Part shown: one piece after another, positions 1 through 8,508 of the stretch
Layout of the letters: each line of letters opens with the position of its first letter
How positions within the stretch are numbered: position 1 is the first letter of the stretch
Source: Flavobacterium bernardetii
Lineage (GTDB): Bacteria > Bacteroidota > Bacteroidia > Flavobacteriales > Flavobacteriaceae
Direction: 5' to 3'
NCBI RefSeq assembly: GCF_011305415.1
Contig: NZ_JAANOQ010000007.1
Coordinates: 1 to 64,000 of the forward strand
DNA length: 64,000 nucleotides
Translations under genes and position numbers: made by a program
The notes under the pieces: model-generated
Told to the model about the DNA's origin: nothing
What the model saw: the letters and a program-made list of their open reading frames with translations, nothing else
The model's database searches: none

Positions 1-188
1 AGGCACGCAGATTGAAAGGATTAAAAGGATTGACTTTGATTATGGGATGCTTCCTTACGTCAGCATGACAAGATTGTAGAGATATGATTCTTAAGGTTTT
101 TATGTTTATTTAAGATATAAAATTAGTAAAGAAATCGATTGCGTGAAATTATTTAAAAATAATAATGATAGTACTCGTTAAATTTTAT
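1..188. other. Intergenic stretch before pdhB with a dispersed-repeat-like segment
   Basis: No gene is supported here. Roughly the first 80 bases, read on the minus strand, contain TGTCATGCTGACG followed by AAGGAAGCATC. This looks like the short non-coding repeats scattered between genes in many flavobacterial chromosomes. That family link is recalled, not searched. The rest is plain AT-rich DNA leading to the pdhB promoter. Confidence 0.35.
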
Positions 189-196
189 TATTTTTG
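189..196 (+). promoter_or_regulatory. -7 promoter box for pdhB
   Basis: TATTTTTG matches the Bacteroidota sigma-A -7 consensus TAnnTTTG and lies 27 bases before the pdhB ATG. No clear TTG was found at the expected -33 distance. Confidence 0.5.
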
Positions 197-223
197 CCTT
201 TCACTAAGTTTTAGAATTAATTT

Positions 224-1201
224 ATGAGAACAATACAGTTTAGAGAAGCAATTTGTGAAGCAATGAGCGAAGAAATGCGCAGAGATGAATCTGTGTATTT
301 AATGGGTGAAGAAGTTGCGGAATATAATGGAGCCTACAAAGCTTCAAAAGGAATGCTAGATGAATTTGGACCAAAAAGAGTAATTGATACTCCAATTGCA
401 GAGCTTGGTTTTGCAGGTATTGCAGTAGGTTCAGCTATGAACGGTTGTCGTCCAATTGTAGAATACATGACGTTCAACTTCTCTTTAGTTGGAATTGATC
501 AAATTATAAATAATGCGGCGAAAATGCGTCAAATGTCGGCTGGACAGTTTCCAATGCCAATGGTTTTTCGTGGACCAACAGCTTCTGCTGGACAATTAGG
601 AGCAACTCACTCACAAGCTTTTGAAAATTGGTTTGCTAACACTCCAGGTTTAAAAGTAGTTGTTCCTAGTAATGTTTACGATGCAAAAGGTTTATTAAAA
701 GCTGCTATTAGAGATAACGATCCAGTTATTTTTATGGAATCTGAACAAATGTATGGTGATAAAGGTGAAGTTCCAGAAGGAGATTATATTATTCCTTTAG
801 GTGTTGCCGATGTGAAACGTGAAGGTACAGACGTAACTATTGTTTCTTTCGGAAAAATCATTAAAGAAGCTTACGCTGCAGCTGAAGAATTAGCTAAAGA
901 AGGTATTTCTTGTGAAATTATCGATTTAAGAACGGTTCGTCCAATGGATTATGACTGCATTATTAATTCGGTTAAAAAAACGAATAGATTAGTTGTTTTA
1001 GAAGAAGCTTGGCCATTTGCCTCTGTTGCTTCAGAAATTACATATATGGTTCAAGAACGTGCTTTCGATTATTTAGATGCACCAATTCAACGTATCACAA
1101 CTGCTGATACACCAGCTCCATATTCACCAACTTTATTAAAAGAATGGTTACCAAACAGTAACGATGTGGTAAAAGCTGTTAAAAAAGTAATGTATAAATA
1201 G
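224..1201 (+). CDS. pdhB: Pyruvate dehydrogenase E1 component subunit beta
   Basis: This is the beta subunit of the thiamin-diphosphate-dependent E1 component, which decarboxylates pyruvate and passes the acetyl group to E2 lipoate. At 325 residues it has the usual length. It shows the transketolase-type pyrimidine-binding domain (about residues 4-180, with the PTASAGQLGATHSQ segment) and the C-terminal transketolase domain (about 200-315, with IIDLRTVRPMD). The start is fixed by the conserved MRTIQFREAI opening and the -7 box just upstream. The alpha subunit is not in this window and must be encoded elsewhere. A branched-chain 2-oxoacid dehydrogenase beta subunit is the main alternative, because the families are close. 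Confidence 0.9.
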   Translation: MRTIQFREAICEAMSEEMRRDESVYLMGEEVAEYNGAYKASKGMLDEFGPKRVIDTPIAELGFAGIAVGSAMNGCRPIVEYMTFNFSLVGIDQIINNAAKMRQMSAGQFPMPMVFRGPTASAGQLGATHSQAFENWFANTPGLKVVVPSNVYDAKGLLKAAIRDNDPVIFMESEQMYGDKGEVPEGDYIIPLGVADVKREGTDVTIVSFGKIIKEAYAAAEELAKEGISCEIIDLRTVRPMDYDCIINSVKKTNRLVVLEEAWPFASVASEITYMVQERAFDYLDAPIQRITTADTPAPYSPTLLKEWLPNSNDVVKAVKKVMYK

Positions 1202-1337
1202 ACAAAATTAGACTGCTTAGATTATTAGATTTCTTAAAATTTAGACATTTCGACTCTGCTCAGAGACTGACAGAATTAGACTTTAATAGATTCTAAAAAT
1301 CTAAAAATTCCAATTTGTCTAACAATCTAAAAAAAAG
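1202..1337. other. Intergenic region with a degenerate dispersed repeat
   Basis: This stretch is non-coding and AT-rich. Around 1248-1276 the sequence TTTCGACTCTGCTCAGAG followed by ACTGAC resembles another recurrent flavobacterial intergenic motif (the 'TTCGACTC.GCTCAG' type). Several short 'tagatt' and 'aaaatcta' words repeat around it. Nothing else is recognised. Confidence 0.3.
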
Positions 1338-1345
1338 TATATTTG

Positions 1346-1377
1346 AATCCCGATATTTATTATCGGGATTTTTTTTT
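1346..1377 (+). terminator. Intrinsic terminator between pdhB and the DUF5686 gene
   Basis: The 10-bp arms AATCCCGATA and TATCGGGATT flank a 5-base loop and are followed directly by seven more T. This is a textbook Rho-independent terminator. It lies inside a longer reading frame that begins at 1315, so the next gene must start after it. Confidence 0.85.
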
Positions 1378-1389
1378 AAAATAATTATA

Positions 1390-3870
1390 ATGAAAAACCT
1401 ATTTGCCTTTATACTTTTAGTTTCAACCCTTGCTTTTTCTCAAACAAAAGTGAGCGGTGTGATTTTAGACGATGCCAAACAACCCGTATCCTACGCAACT
1501 GTAGCTTTTAAAAATTCAGCTGAAGGAGTTATTGCTGATGAAAATGGAAAATTCTATTTAGAATCTAAAAAAACCTATACTACTTTAGCGGTTTCTTTTG
1601 TTGGCTACAAAGACAAAGACATCGAACTAACTGGAGAACATAATTACGATCTAAAAATTGTTTTAGAAAATTCCAATGAAATTGCAGAGGTAAAAATTTA
1701 TGGCGGAAAAACATCCAAAAAAAATAATCCTGCAATAGATATTTTACGTAAAATTTGGGAACGAAAAAAGAAAAACGGCTTGCGTCAATTTAATCACTAT
1801 CAATACGATAAATATGAGAAAATTGAATTTGACCTTAACTCTATTGATAGTACATTTATGAAAGGTAAAATTTTCAAAAATGTAGAATTTATTTTTCAAC
1901 ACGTTGACACTTCAGCCATAACTGGTAAAAACTTCCTGCCTATTTTCATTAATGAAACTATGAGCAAAGTGTATGGTGATAATGCAAAAAACAGATCAAA
2001 AGATGTAATTCAAGCCAATAAATATTCAGGATTTGGAAATGCAAACAACGATGGTGTAAATGCCTTTTTAAAAGATCTATATGCGGATTATGATATTTAT
2101 AACAATTATTTAAAATTTTTCGATAAAGATTTCGTGAGTCCATTATCTAGAACTGGAATTCAGGTTTATAATTACGTTTTAGCAGATAGTACTTTTATTG
2201 ACAAAAAATGGTGCTATAATATTGTATACTATCCGAGAAGAAAAAATGAATTGACTTTTAAAGGTGATTTTTGGGTAAACGACTCTACATATGCTATAAA
2301 AAGCATCAATATGGAAGCCAGCAAAAGCGCCAACATTAACTGGGTTAGAGATATTTATATTGAGCAAGAATTTGATGTTTTAAACGATTCTGTTTTCTTA
2401 TTGAAACGTGATCATATGATGACGGATTTTGCCATGACAAAAAAAGAAGGTTCCAAAGGAATGTATGGAAAACGAACCACGATGTTCAAAAACCACGAAT
2501 TCAATCAGCCAAAAGATGATAAATTCTATCGAGAGGATGTAAATAATTTTGACAAAGAAGTATATACCAAAACCAATGAATATTGGGAGGAAAATCGTTT
2601 TGAAAGTTTAAATTCCAATGAAAAAGGCATTTATGAAATGCTTGACACCTTAAAAACCATCCCGAAAATTAAGCGCTTCTACAATTTAGTTTCTATTTTA
2701 GGAAGTGGCTATATTCAAGTTGGAAAATTTGACATCGGCCCAATTTTCTCAACTTTAGGATATAATGATGTAGAAGGTCAGCGAGTTCGCTTGGGCGGAA
2801 GAACGTATTTCGGAGCCAACGATCCGTGGCGTATTCAAGGTTACACCGCGTATGGTTTTAAAGACGATAAAGTCAAATACGGAATTAACGCACGCGTAAT
2901 GCTGGATAAGAAAAATCGTTTTATTGTTTCGCTAGGAAACCGTCGAGATGTAGAACAAATTGGAGTAAGCTTAACCACTTCAAATGATGTTTTAGGCAGA
3001 AGTTTTGCTTCATCTTCTTTTTTCTCAAGCGGAACCAATAACAAATTAACCAACGTAAATCTTACTAATTTAGGTTTTGAAATTGAACCTGTAAAAAATT
3101 TAGTTTTCGAAAGTAGTTTCTCTTATCGAACCTTGTCTTCAGCTTCACCAGAATTTAAATTAGATTATTTTACAGATAATACTTTTACTACTACATCAAA
3201 TAACATAACACAATCTGAAGTTAACTTCTTAGTAAACTATACACCAAAACGCAAAATGGTAGGTTATGGTGTGGATAGAATTGACGTTGATTTAAATTAT
3301 CCTCGAATTTTCGTGAGTTATTCTCAAGGTTTAAAAGGGGTTTTTGATAGCGATTTCAACTATTCGAAACTGCAATTATATTATCGCCAACCTTTATTAA
3401 TTGGTGGATTTGGACGATTATTCTCTACTTTAGAAGTTGGAAAAACTTTCGGAACTGTTCCATTATCATTGATGGGTATAATTCCAGGAAATCAATCGTA
3501 TTTCATAATCGATAACACTTATAACTTATTAAATTACTACGATTTCGTAGCCGACCAATACACTTCGCTACATTTAGAGCATAATTTCAACGGAAAATTA
3601 TTTTCAAGAATTCCATTATTACGCAAGTTAAATTGGAGAGAAATTATTGGCATGAAAGCTGTCTATGGTTCGGTTTCAGACCAAAATAGAGCAATCAATG
3701 CTTCTGGACAAAATTATGTTGCTCCTGTTGATGGTTATTACGAGTATTCTGCAGGAATTGGTAATATTTTTAAAGTAATGCGTGTAGATGCAGCTTGGCG
3801 CGGAAGTTATTTCGACATTCCTGAAGCACGAAAATTCACTATAAAAATAGGCTTTGGTTTTTATTTTTAA
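1390..3870 (+). CDS. DUF5686 outer-membrane protein with carboxypeptidase-regulatory-like domain
   Basis: The start was set at the ATG at 1390, because the upstream part of the frame runs through an intrinsic terminator and the ATG opens a signal peptide (MKNLFAFILLVSTLAFSQ). Mature residues about 20-105 form a CarboxypepD_reg-like beta-sandwich (VSGVILDD...SVATVAFKN-type fold, ending in IVLENS). The remaining 700 or so residues are the DUF5686 region, rich in alternating aromatic strands and ending in the barrel-like IKIGFGFYF. The family is restricted to Bacteroidota and is predicted to be an outer-membrane barrel. Its substrate is unknown. The 3' end is 6 bases before the DNA glycosylase gene, so the two may be co-transcribed. 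Confidence 0.8.
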   Translation: MKNLFAFILLVSTLAFSQTKVSGVILDDAKQPVSYATVAFKNSAEGVIADENGKFYLESKKTYTTLAVSFVGYKDKDIELTGEHNYDLKIVLENSNEIAEVKIYGGKTSKKNNPAIDILRKIWERKKKNGLRQFNHYQYDKYEKIEFDLNSIDSTFMKGKIFKNVEFIFQHVDTSAITGKNFLPIFINETMSKVYGDNAKNRSKDVIQANKYSGFGNANNDGVNAFLKDLYADYDIYNNYLKFFDKDFVSPLSRTGIQVYNYVLADSTFIDKKWCYNIVYYPRRKNELTFKGDFWVNDSTYAIKSINMEASKSANINWVRDIYIEQEFDVLNDSVFLLKRDHMMTDFAMTKKEGSKGMYGKRTTMFKNHEFNQPKDDKFYREDVNNFDKEVYTKTNEYWEENRFESLNSNEKGIYEMLDTLKTIPKIKRFYNLVSILGSGYIQVGKFDIGPIFSTLGYNDVEGQRVRLGGRTYFGANDPWRIQGYTAYGFKDDKVKYGINARVMLDKKNRFIVSLGNRRDVEQIGVSLTTSNDVLGRSFASSSFFSSGTNNKLTNVNLTNLGFEIEPVKNLVFESSFSYRTLSSASPEFKLDYFTDNTFTTTSNNITQSEVNFLVNYTPKRKMVGYGVDRIDVDLNYPRIFVSYSQGLKGVFDSDFNYSKLQLYYRQPLLIGGFGRLFSTLEVGKTFGTVPLSLMGIIPGNQSYFIIDNTYNLLNYYDFVADQYTSLHLEHNFNGKLFSRIPLLRKLNWREIIGMKAVYGSVSDQNRAINASGQNYVAPVDGYYEYSAGIGNIFKVMRVDAAWRGSYFDIPEARKFTIKIGFGFYF

Positions 3871-3876
3871 CATAAA

Positions 3877-4467
3877 ATGCTTTCTAATTTACCAGAAATA
3901 TTACAAATCGAACCTAAGTTTCAAATAATTATTGACACTTATGGGCATCCTATTATCACTACTCGCCCATCTGGATTTGTAGCACTTTCGCAATTAATTT
4001 TAGAGCAACAAGTCTCAATTGCTTCGGCAAAAGCTTGTTATGATAAGATTGAAAAGTATTTAAATGGTTTCACACCAAAATTATTGTTAGATGTTTCCGA
4101 TGAAGAACTAAAATCATGTGGCGTATCCCGACAAAAAATAAGTTATATCAAAAACTTAGCACTTTGTATTGAAGAAAATAAAATTGATTTAGAAAGCTTT
4201 CAATCCAAAACCGAAATAGAAGTGTATTCTGAATTAATCCAATTGAAGGGAATTGGCAAATGGACCGCTCAAGTGTATTTGATGTTTTGTTTACAAAAAA
4301 AAGATGTTTTTCCAATTGGAGATATTGCAGTACAACACACCATGCGCGAACTTTTCCAAACAGAAACTCTAGAAGAAATGGAAAATCACGCCGATAATTG
4401 GAAACCATTTCGCTCCTTAGCGACGTATTTATTATGGCATCACTATCTTAGAAAAAGAAATAGATAA
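3877..4467 (+). CDS. DNA-3-methyladenine glycosylase-like protein (HhH-GPD, AlkA type)
   Basis: This 196-residue base-excision-repair glycosylase would remove alkylated purines from DNA. The helix-hairpin-helix is seen at LKGIGKWTA (residues 123-131), followed by the GPD region FPIGDIAVQ, with Asp149 in the catalytic position. There is no Cys cluster, so it is not the EndoIII/MutY branch. It is shorter than E. coli AlkA and lacks the N-terminal domain, as is common for small bacterial AlkA homologues. It starts 6 bases after the DUF5686 gene. Confidence 0.82.
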   Translation: MLSNLPEILQIEPKFQIIIDTYGHPIITTRPSGFVALSQLILEQQVSIASAKACYDKIEKYLNGFTPKLLLDVSDEELKSCGVSRQKISYIKNLALCIEENKIDLESFQSKTEIEVYSELIQLKGIGKWTAQVYLMFCLQKKDVFPIGDIAVQHTMRELFQTETLEEMENHADNWKPFRSLATYLLWHHYLRKRNR

Positions 4468-4481
4468 AATTTTTAAAAAAA

Positions 4482-4517
4482 CTTTTCACTTTTCACTTTT
4501 CACTTTTCACTTTTTCA
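4482..4517. repeat. Heptanucleotide tandem repeat (CTTTTCA, about 5 units) in the ppa promoter region
   Basis: Four exact CTTTTCA units (4482-4509) are followed by one with an extra T (4510-4517). The array ends 1 base before the ppa -7 box, so it fills the place where a -33 element would be. Slippage would change the promoter by 7 bp steps. Confidence 0.85.
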
Positions 4518-4518
4518 C

Positions 4519-4526
4519 TACCTTTG
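4519..4526 (+). promoter_or_regulatory. -7 promoter box for ppa
   Basis: TACCTTTG fits TAnnTTTG and is followed by C, as in many strong flavobacterial promoters. It lies 20 bases upstream of the ppa ATG. The upstream spacer is the heptamer repeat array, and no TTG -33 element is present. Confidence 0.65.
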
Positions 4527-4546
4527 CACCCGAAAATAATAAGAAA

Positions 4547-5077
4547 ATGACAGCAGATAAAATAACAACGTTTGATGTTTTGGTTGAAATTCCTAGAGGA
4601 AGCCGAAACAAATATGAGTATGATTTCGATTTAAAAAGAATGCGTTTTGATAGAATGTTATTCTCTTCAATGATGTATCCAGCAGATTACGGATTCATTC
4701 CTGAAACATTAGCTTTAGATGGCGACCCTTTAGATGTTTTAGTATTAGTAACTAAACCAACTTTCCCAGGTTGTGTAATCGAAGTAAAACCAATTGGTGT
4801 TTTCCATATGGCAGATGACAAAGGACAAGATGAAAAAATAATCTGTGTTCCTGTATCAGACCCAATTTGGAATTCTTTAAACGATTTAAGTGATGTTAAC
4901 CCGCACTTAGTTAAAGAAATTGAACACTTTTTCCAAGTTTATAAAGACTTAGAAAATAAAAAAGTAGATGTTGAAGGTTGGGGAGATGTAAATGAAGCCC
5001 GTAATATCATCAAAGAATGTGTTGATCGTTTTAACGCAATTGAAAATAAACCAGAAGGATTATTTAGTATAAAATAG
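4547..5077 (+). CDS. ppa: Inorganic pyrophosphatase, family I (soluble)
   Basis: This cytoplasmic Mg-dependent enzyme hydrolyses pyrophosphate to two phosphates and pulls biosynthetic reactions forward. At 176 residues it has the normal bacterial length. The family signature D-x-D-P-x-D is present as DGDPLDV (residues 58-64), and the upstream YPADYGFIP and EIPRGSRNKYEYD segments are conserved. It is flanked by its own promoter and a terminator, so it is monocistronic. The next gene is a membrane pyrophosphatase, so both ways of consuming pyrophosphate are encoded side by side. Confidence 0.95.
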   Translation: MTADKITTFDVLVEIPRGSRNKYEYDFDLKRMRFDRMLFSSMMYPADYGFIPETLALDGDPLDVLVLVTKPTFPGCVIEVKPIGVFHMADDKGQDEKIICVPVSDPIWNSLNDLSDVNPHLVKEIEHFFQVYKDLENKKVDVEGWGDVNEARNIIKECVDRFNAIENKPEGLFSIK

Positions 5078-5100
5078 AAATCTTTCAATAAATTTATTAA

Positions 5101-5136
5101 AAAAGGCAATTATCATTAGGATAATTGCCTTTTTTG
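5101..5136 (+). terminator. Intrinsic terminator after ppa
   Basis: A 13-bp stem (AAAAGGCAATTAT paired with ATAATTGCCTTTT) with a 7-base loop is followed by a T run. It separates ppa from hppA. Confidence 0.88.
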
Positions 5137-5138
5137 TT

Positions 5139-5146
5139 TATTTTTG
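5139..5146 (+). promoter_or_regulatory. Possible -7 promoter box for hppA
   Basis: TATTTTTG fits TAnnTTTG just after the ppa terminator and 41 bases before the hppA ATG. No properly spaced TTG was found upstream. It supports hppA having its own promoter. Confidence 0.45.
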
Positions 5147-5187
5147 TTAAAACGAATTAAAATTAACCATTAACTATTTACTAAATT

Positions 5188-7818
5188 ATGAATAATTTTA
5201 TGATCTATTTGCCTATTGTAATGGCAATAATTGGATTGCTTTTTATGGCAATGAAACGTGCTTGGGTTTTAAAACAAGATGCTGGAGATGGAAAAATGAA
5301 AGAAATTTCAGATTACATTTATGAAGGCGCATTAGCTTTCCTAAAAGCAGAATACCGATTATTAACCTTTTTTGTTATTGGCGCAAGTGTAGTTCTTGGA
5401 GCCATTTCTTTTTTTGTACCTACTACACATTGGCTAATTGTTGTTGCCTTTATTTTTGGAGCTTTCTTTTCTGCTTTAGCAGGAAATATGGGGATGAAAA
5501 TTGCAACCAAAACAAATGTCCGCACTACGCAAGCCGCTCGTACTAGTTTACCACAAGCTCTAAAAGTTTCTTTTGGTGGTGGAACAGTAATGGGATTAGG
5601 AGTTGCTGGTTTAGCAGTATTAGGTTTAACAGGATTTTTTATTGTATTTTTTAGATATTTCATGAATGGGGTTTGGACTTCTACAGAAGACATGACCATC
5701 GTTCTAGAAACATTAGCAGGTTTCTCACTTGGTGCAGAATCTATTGCTTTATTCGCAAGAGTTGGTGGTGGAATTTACACAAAAGCTGCCGATGTTGGTG
5801 CCGATTTAGTGGGTAAAGTAGAAGCTGGAATTCCAGAAGACGATCCTCGTAACCCTGCTACTATTGCTGACAATGTGGGTGATAACGTTGGAGACGTTGC
5901 AGGAATGGGTGCCGATTTATTTGGTTCGTATGTAGCAACAGTTTTAGCTGCAATGGTTTTAGGAAACTATGTGATCAAAGATATGAACGGAAAAATTGAT
6001 GATGTTTTCGGAGGAATTGGTCCAATTTTATTACCAATGGCTATCGCAGGTTTCGGAATTTTATTCTCGATCATAGGAACTATGTTAGTGAAAATTTCAA
6101 GTGATGATGCAAAAGAAGCTCAAGTACAAAAAGCATTAAATATTGGAAACTGGGTTTCTATTTTATTAACTGCTGTTTGTTGTTTCTTTCTTATAAAATA
6201 TATGTTGCCAGCAGATATGAAAATGAATTTCTTTGGTGAAGGTATTAAAGATATTTCGTCTATGCGTGTGTTTTATGCTTCATTAATCGGTTTATTTGTT
6301 GGTGGAGCTATTTCTTCAGTTACAGAATATTATACAGGTTTAGGTACAAATCCAGTAATGGCCATTGTACAAAAATCGTCAACTGGTGCAGGAACAAACG
6401 TAATTGCTGGATTAGCAACTGGTATGATTTCTACTTTCCCAACGGTTTTATTATTTGCTGCAGCCATTTGGTCAACTTATGCTTTAGCAGGATTTTATGG
6501 TGTGGCTTTAGCGGCATCAGCAATGATGGCAACTACAGCAATGCAATTAGCCATTGATGCTTTCGGACCTATTTCTGACAATGCTGGTGGAATTGCTGAA
6601 ATGAGTGAATTACCAAAAGAAGTTCGTACACGTACAGATATTTTAGATTCTGTTGGTAACACAACAGCTGCAACTGGTAAAGGTTTCGCTATTGCTTCTG
6701 CAGCGTTAACTTCATTAGCCTTATTCGCAGCATACGTAACATTTACTGGAATTGATGGAATTAATATTTTCAAAGCACCCGTTTTAGCGATGTTATTTGT
6801 GGGTGGAATGATTCCAGTAGTATTCTCAGCTTTAGCGATGAATTCTGTTGGAAAAGCAGCCATGGATATGGTTTACGAAGTGCGTCGTCAGTTTAAAGAA
6901 ATTCCAGGAATTATGGAAGGAACTGGAAAACCAGAATACGCAAAATGTGTAGACATTTCTACAAAAGCCGCTTTACGCGAAATGATGTTACCAGGAATTA
7001 TGACTATCGGTTTCCCAATCGCAATCGTATTATTAGGGAAACTAGTTTATGGAGACAACAACCAATTAATTGCTGAAATGTTAGGTGGTTATATGGCTGG
7101 AGTTACTGTTTCTGGAGTGCTTTGGGCAGTTTTCCAAAACAACGCCGGAGGTGCTTGGGATAATGCTAAAAAATCTTTTGAAGCTGGAGTTATGATTAAT
7201 GGTGAAATGACTTACAAAGGTTCAGACGCTCACAAAGCTGCGGTAACCGGAGATACGGTTGGAGATCCATTTAAAGATACATCTGGACCATCAATGAACA
7301 TTTTAATTAAATTAACGTGTTTAATTGGTTTAGTAATTGCTCCTATCTTAGGAAGTGGACATTCTGATAATGGAAAAGCAGCTTGTTGCTCTAAAGACAA
7401 AATGGAAATGGTTTGCAAAGAAGGTAAATGTGATTTATCGAAATGTGCTACTATGTCAAAAGAGGAATGTGCTAAAATGTGTGAAGAAAATGGTTGTACT
7501 CAAGAATGTAAAGATAACTGTATGTCACAATACGATGAAAACGGCAAATATACCGGAGATATGCATATTCATAGTCAAAATTGTAATCATGGTCACGATG
7601 CAGATTACGATAAACATCACCAAGATAATAGTGCAGTTGTAACCAAACAAGAATCTCAAAAAATTCAAATTAAAAGAGAAGAATTAAAAGGCGGAAAAAC
7701 GAAAGCAACTGTAAATATTACAACTACAATTGATGGAAAAGAAAACGTTGACACTAAAGTTTTTGAAGGTACAAATGCAGAAGTTGATGCAAAAATTGCA
7801 GAACTAGATAAAAAATAA
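5188..7818 (+). CDS. hppA: Membrane-bound ion-translocating pyrophosphatase with Cys/His-rich C-terminal extension
   Basis: This integral-membrane pump couples pyrophosphate hydrolysis to H+ and/or Na+ transport. About 16 hydrophobic segments are visible. The substrate motif DVGADLVGK begins at Asp202 and is followed by the D-rich NVGDNVGDVAGMGADLF block. The segment GNTTAATGKG has Ala (residue 494) where K+-independent enzymes carry Lys, which predicts a K+-dependent enzyme. The ion pumped cannot be read from sequence. The canonical protein ends near residue 723. About 153 extra residues follow, with 11 Cys and 7 His and then a charged tail. The reading frame through the extension is open and codon use does not change visibly, so this is not a frameshift artefact. 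Family members usually have 650-750 residues. Confidence 0.93.
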   Translation: MNNFMIYLPIVMAIIGLLFMAMKRAWVLKQDAGDGKMKEISDYIYEGALAFLKAEYRLLTFFVIGASVVLGAISFFVPTTHWLIVVAFIFGAFFSALAGNMGMKIATKTNVRTTQAARTSLPQALKVSFGGGTVMGLGVAGLAVLGLTGFFIVFFRYFMNGVWTSTEDMTIVLETLAGFSLGAESIALFARVGGGIYTKAADVGADLVGKVEAGIPEDDPRNPATIADNVGDNVGDVAGMGADLFGSYVATVLAAMVLGNYVIKDMNGKIDDVFGGIGPILLPMAIAGFGILFSIIGTMLVKISSDDAKEAQVQKALNIGNWVSILLTAVCCFFLIKYMLPADMKMNFFGEGIKDISSMRVFYASLIGLFVGGAISSVTEYYTGLGTNPVMAIVQKSSTGAGTNVIAGLATGMISTFPTVLLFAAAIWSTYALAGFYGVALAASAMMATTAMQLAIDAFGPISDNAGGIAEMSELPKEVRTRTDILDSVGNTTAATGKGFAIASAALTSLALFAAYVTFTGIDGINIFKAPVLAMLFVGGMIPVVFSALAMNSVGKAAMDMVYEVRRQFKEIPGIMEGTGKPEYAKCVDISTKAALREMMLPGIMTIGFPIAIVLLGKLVYGDNNQLIAEMLGGYMAGVTVSGVLWAVFQNNAGGAWDNAKKSFEAGVMINGEMTYKGSDAHKAAVTGDTVGDPFKDTSGPSMNILIKLTCLIGLVIAPILGSGHSDNGKAACCSKDKMEMVCKEGKCDLSKCATMSKEECAKMCEENGCTQECKDNCMSQYDENGKYTGDMHIHSQNCNHGHDADYDKHHQDNSAVVTKQESQKIQIKREELKGGKTKATVNITTTIDGKENVDTKVFEGTNAEVDAKIAELDKK

Positions 7819-7840
7819 CACAAAATAGTACCTACCAAAA

Positions 7841-7876
7841 AGCCTCAATTGAAAATTCAATTGAGGCTTTTTTTTT
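7841..7876. terminator. Bidirectional intrinsic terminator between hppA and the deoxynucleoside kinase
   Basis: Two perfect 12-bp arms (AGCCTCAATTGA and TCAATTGAGGCT) surround a 4-base loop. A runs lie on the left and T runs on the right, so it can serve both convergent genes. Confidence 0.88.
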
Positions 7877-7890
7877 ATTTATTTAAAACA

Positions 7891-8505
7891 CTAAAACAAT
7901 CCGTTTATTTCAGCATCTATTTTTTGAATAATAGCTCCTAAATCTTCTGGATTATTCACGTAATCTATATTGTCAACATCAATAATTACTAATTTACTTT
8001 TATCGTACGTTTGAATCCACGCTTCGTATCTTTCATTTAATCGACTCAAATATTCAATCGAAATGGTGTTTTCATAATCACGACCACGCATATGAATTTG
8101 TTTTACTAAATTCGGAATAGAACTTCGTAAATAAATCATTAAATCTGGCGGACCAACCAAATCTTCCATCAAATCAAAAAGCAATTTATAATTGGTATAA
8201 TCTCTATTAGTCATTAAACCCATTGCATGCAAATTGGGTGCAAAAATAAAAGCATCTTCATATATGGTTCTATCTTGGATGGTATTTTTACCTGTCTTTC
8301 TAATTTCCAAAATTTGTCTGAAACGACTATTCAAGAAATAAATTTGCAAGTTAAAACTCCATCGTTCCATTGAATGATAAAAATCGTCTAAATACGGATT
8401 ATCATCAACGTCTTCAAAATGCGCTTCCCATTTAAAATGTTTGGCCAACATTTTGGTTAATGTAGTTTTTCCAGCTCCAATATTTCCAGCAATAGCTATA
8501 TGCAT
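7891..8505 (-). CDS. Deoxynucleoside kinase (dCK/dGK family)
   Basis: This enzyme phosphorylates deoxynucleosides for nucleotide salvage. The P-loop GNIGAGKT lies at residues 7-14. The DR-type motif DRTIYED (78-84) and the Arg-rich lid region (HMRGRDYENTIS) are present. At 204 residues it is a normal length for bacterial dAK/dCK-type enzymes. Base specificity cannot be told. It starts 3 bases after the stop of the upstream secreted protein gene, so the two form an operon. Confidence 0.85.
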   Translation of the reverse strand: MHIAIAGNIGAGKTTLTKMLAKHFKWEAHFEDVDDNPYLDDFYHSMERWSFNLQIYFLNSRFRQILEIRKTGKNTIQDRTIYEDAFIFAPNLHAMGLMTNRDYTNYKLLFDLMEDLVGPPDLMIYLRSSIPNLVKQIHMRGRDYENTISIEYLSRLNERYEAWIQTYDKSKLVIIDVDNIDYVNNPEDLGAIIQKIDAEINGLF

Positions 8506-8508
8506 ATT

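Noticed and set aside
1315-1389. 25-codon N-terminal extension of the DUF5686 protein
   Set aside because: It runs through an intrinsic terminator and places a signal peptide internally; the ATG at 1390 is better.
4482-4517. CRISPR-like array
   Set aside because: Units are 7 bp with no spacers; it is a simple tandem repeat. No CRISPR array or cas gene was seen anywhere in the window.
5319-6863. Antisense frames of 122-126 codons in hppA
   Set aside because: Pro/Ala/Lys-rich shadows caused by the codon pattern of the membrane protein.
7355-7642. 95-codon open frame inside the hppA 3' end
   Set aside because: It is a +2 frame shadow of the Cys/His-rich extension; it has no start context, and the hppA frame is open to 7818.
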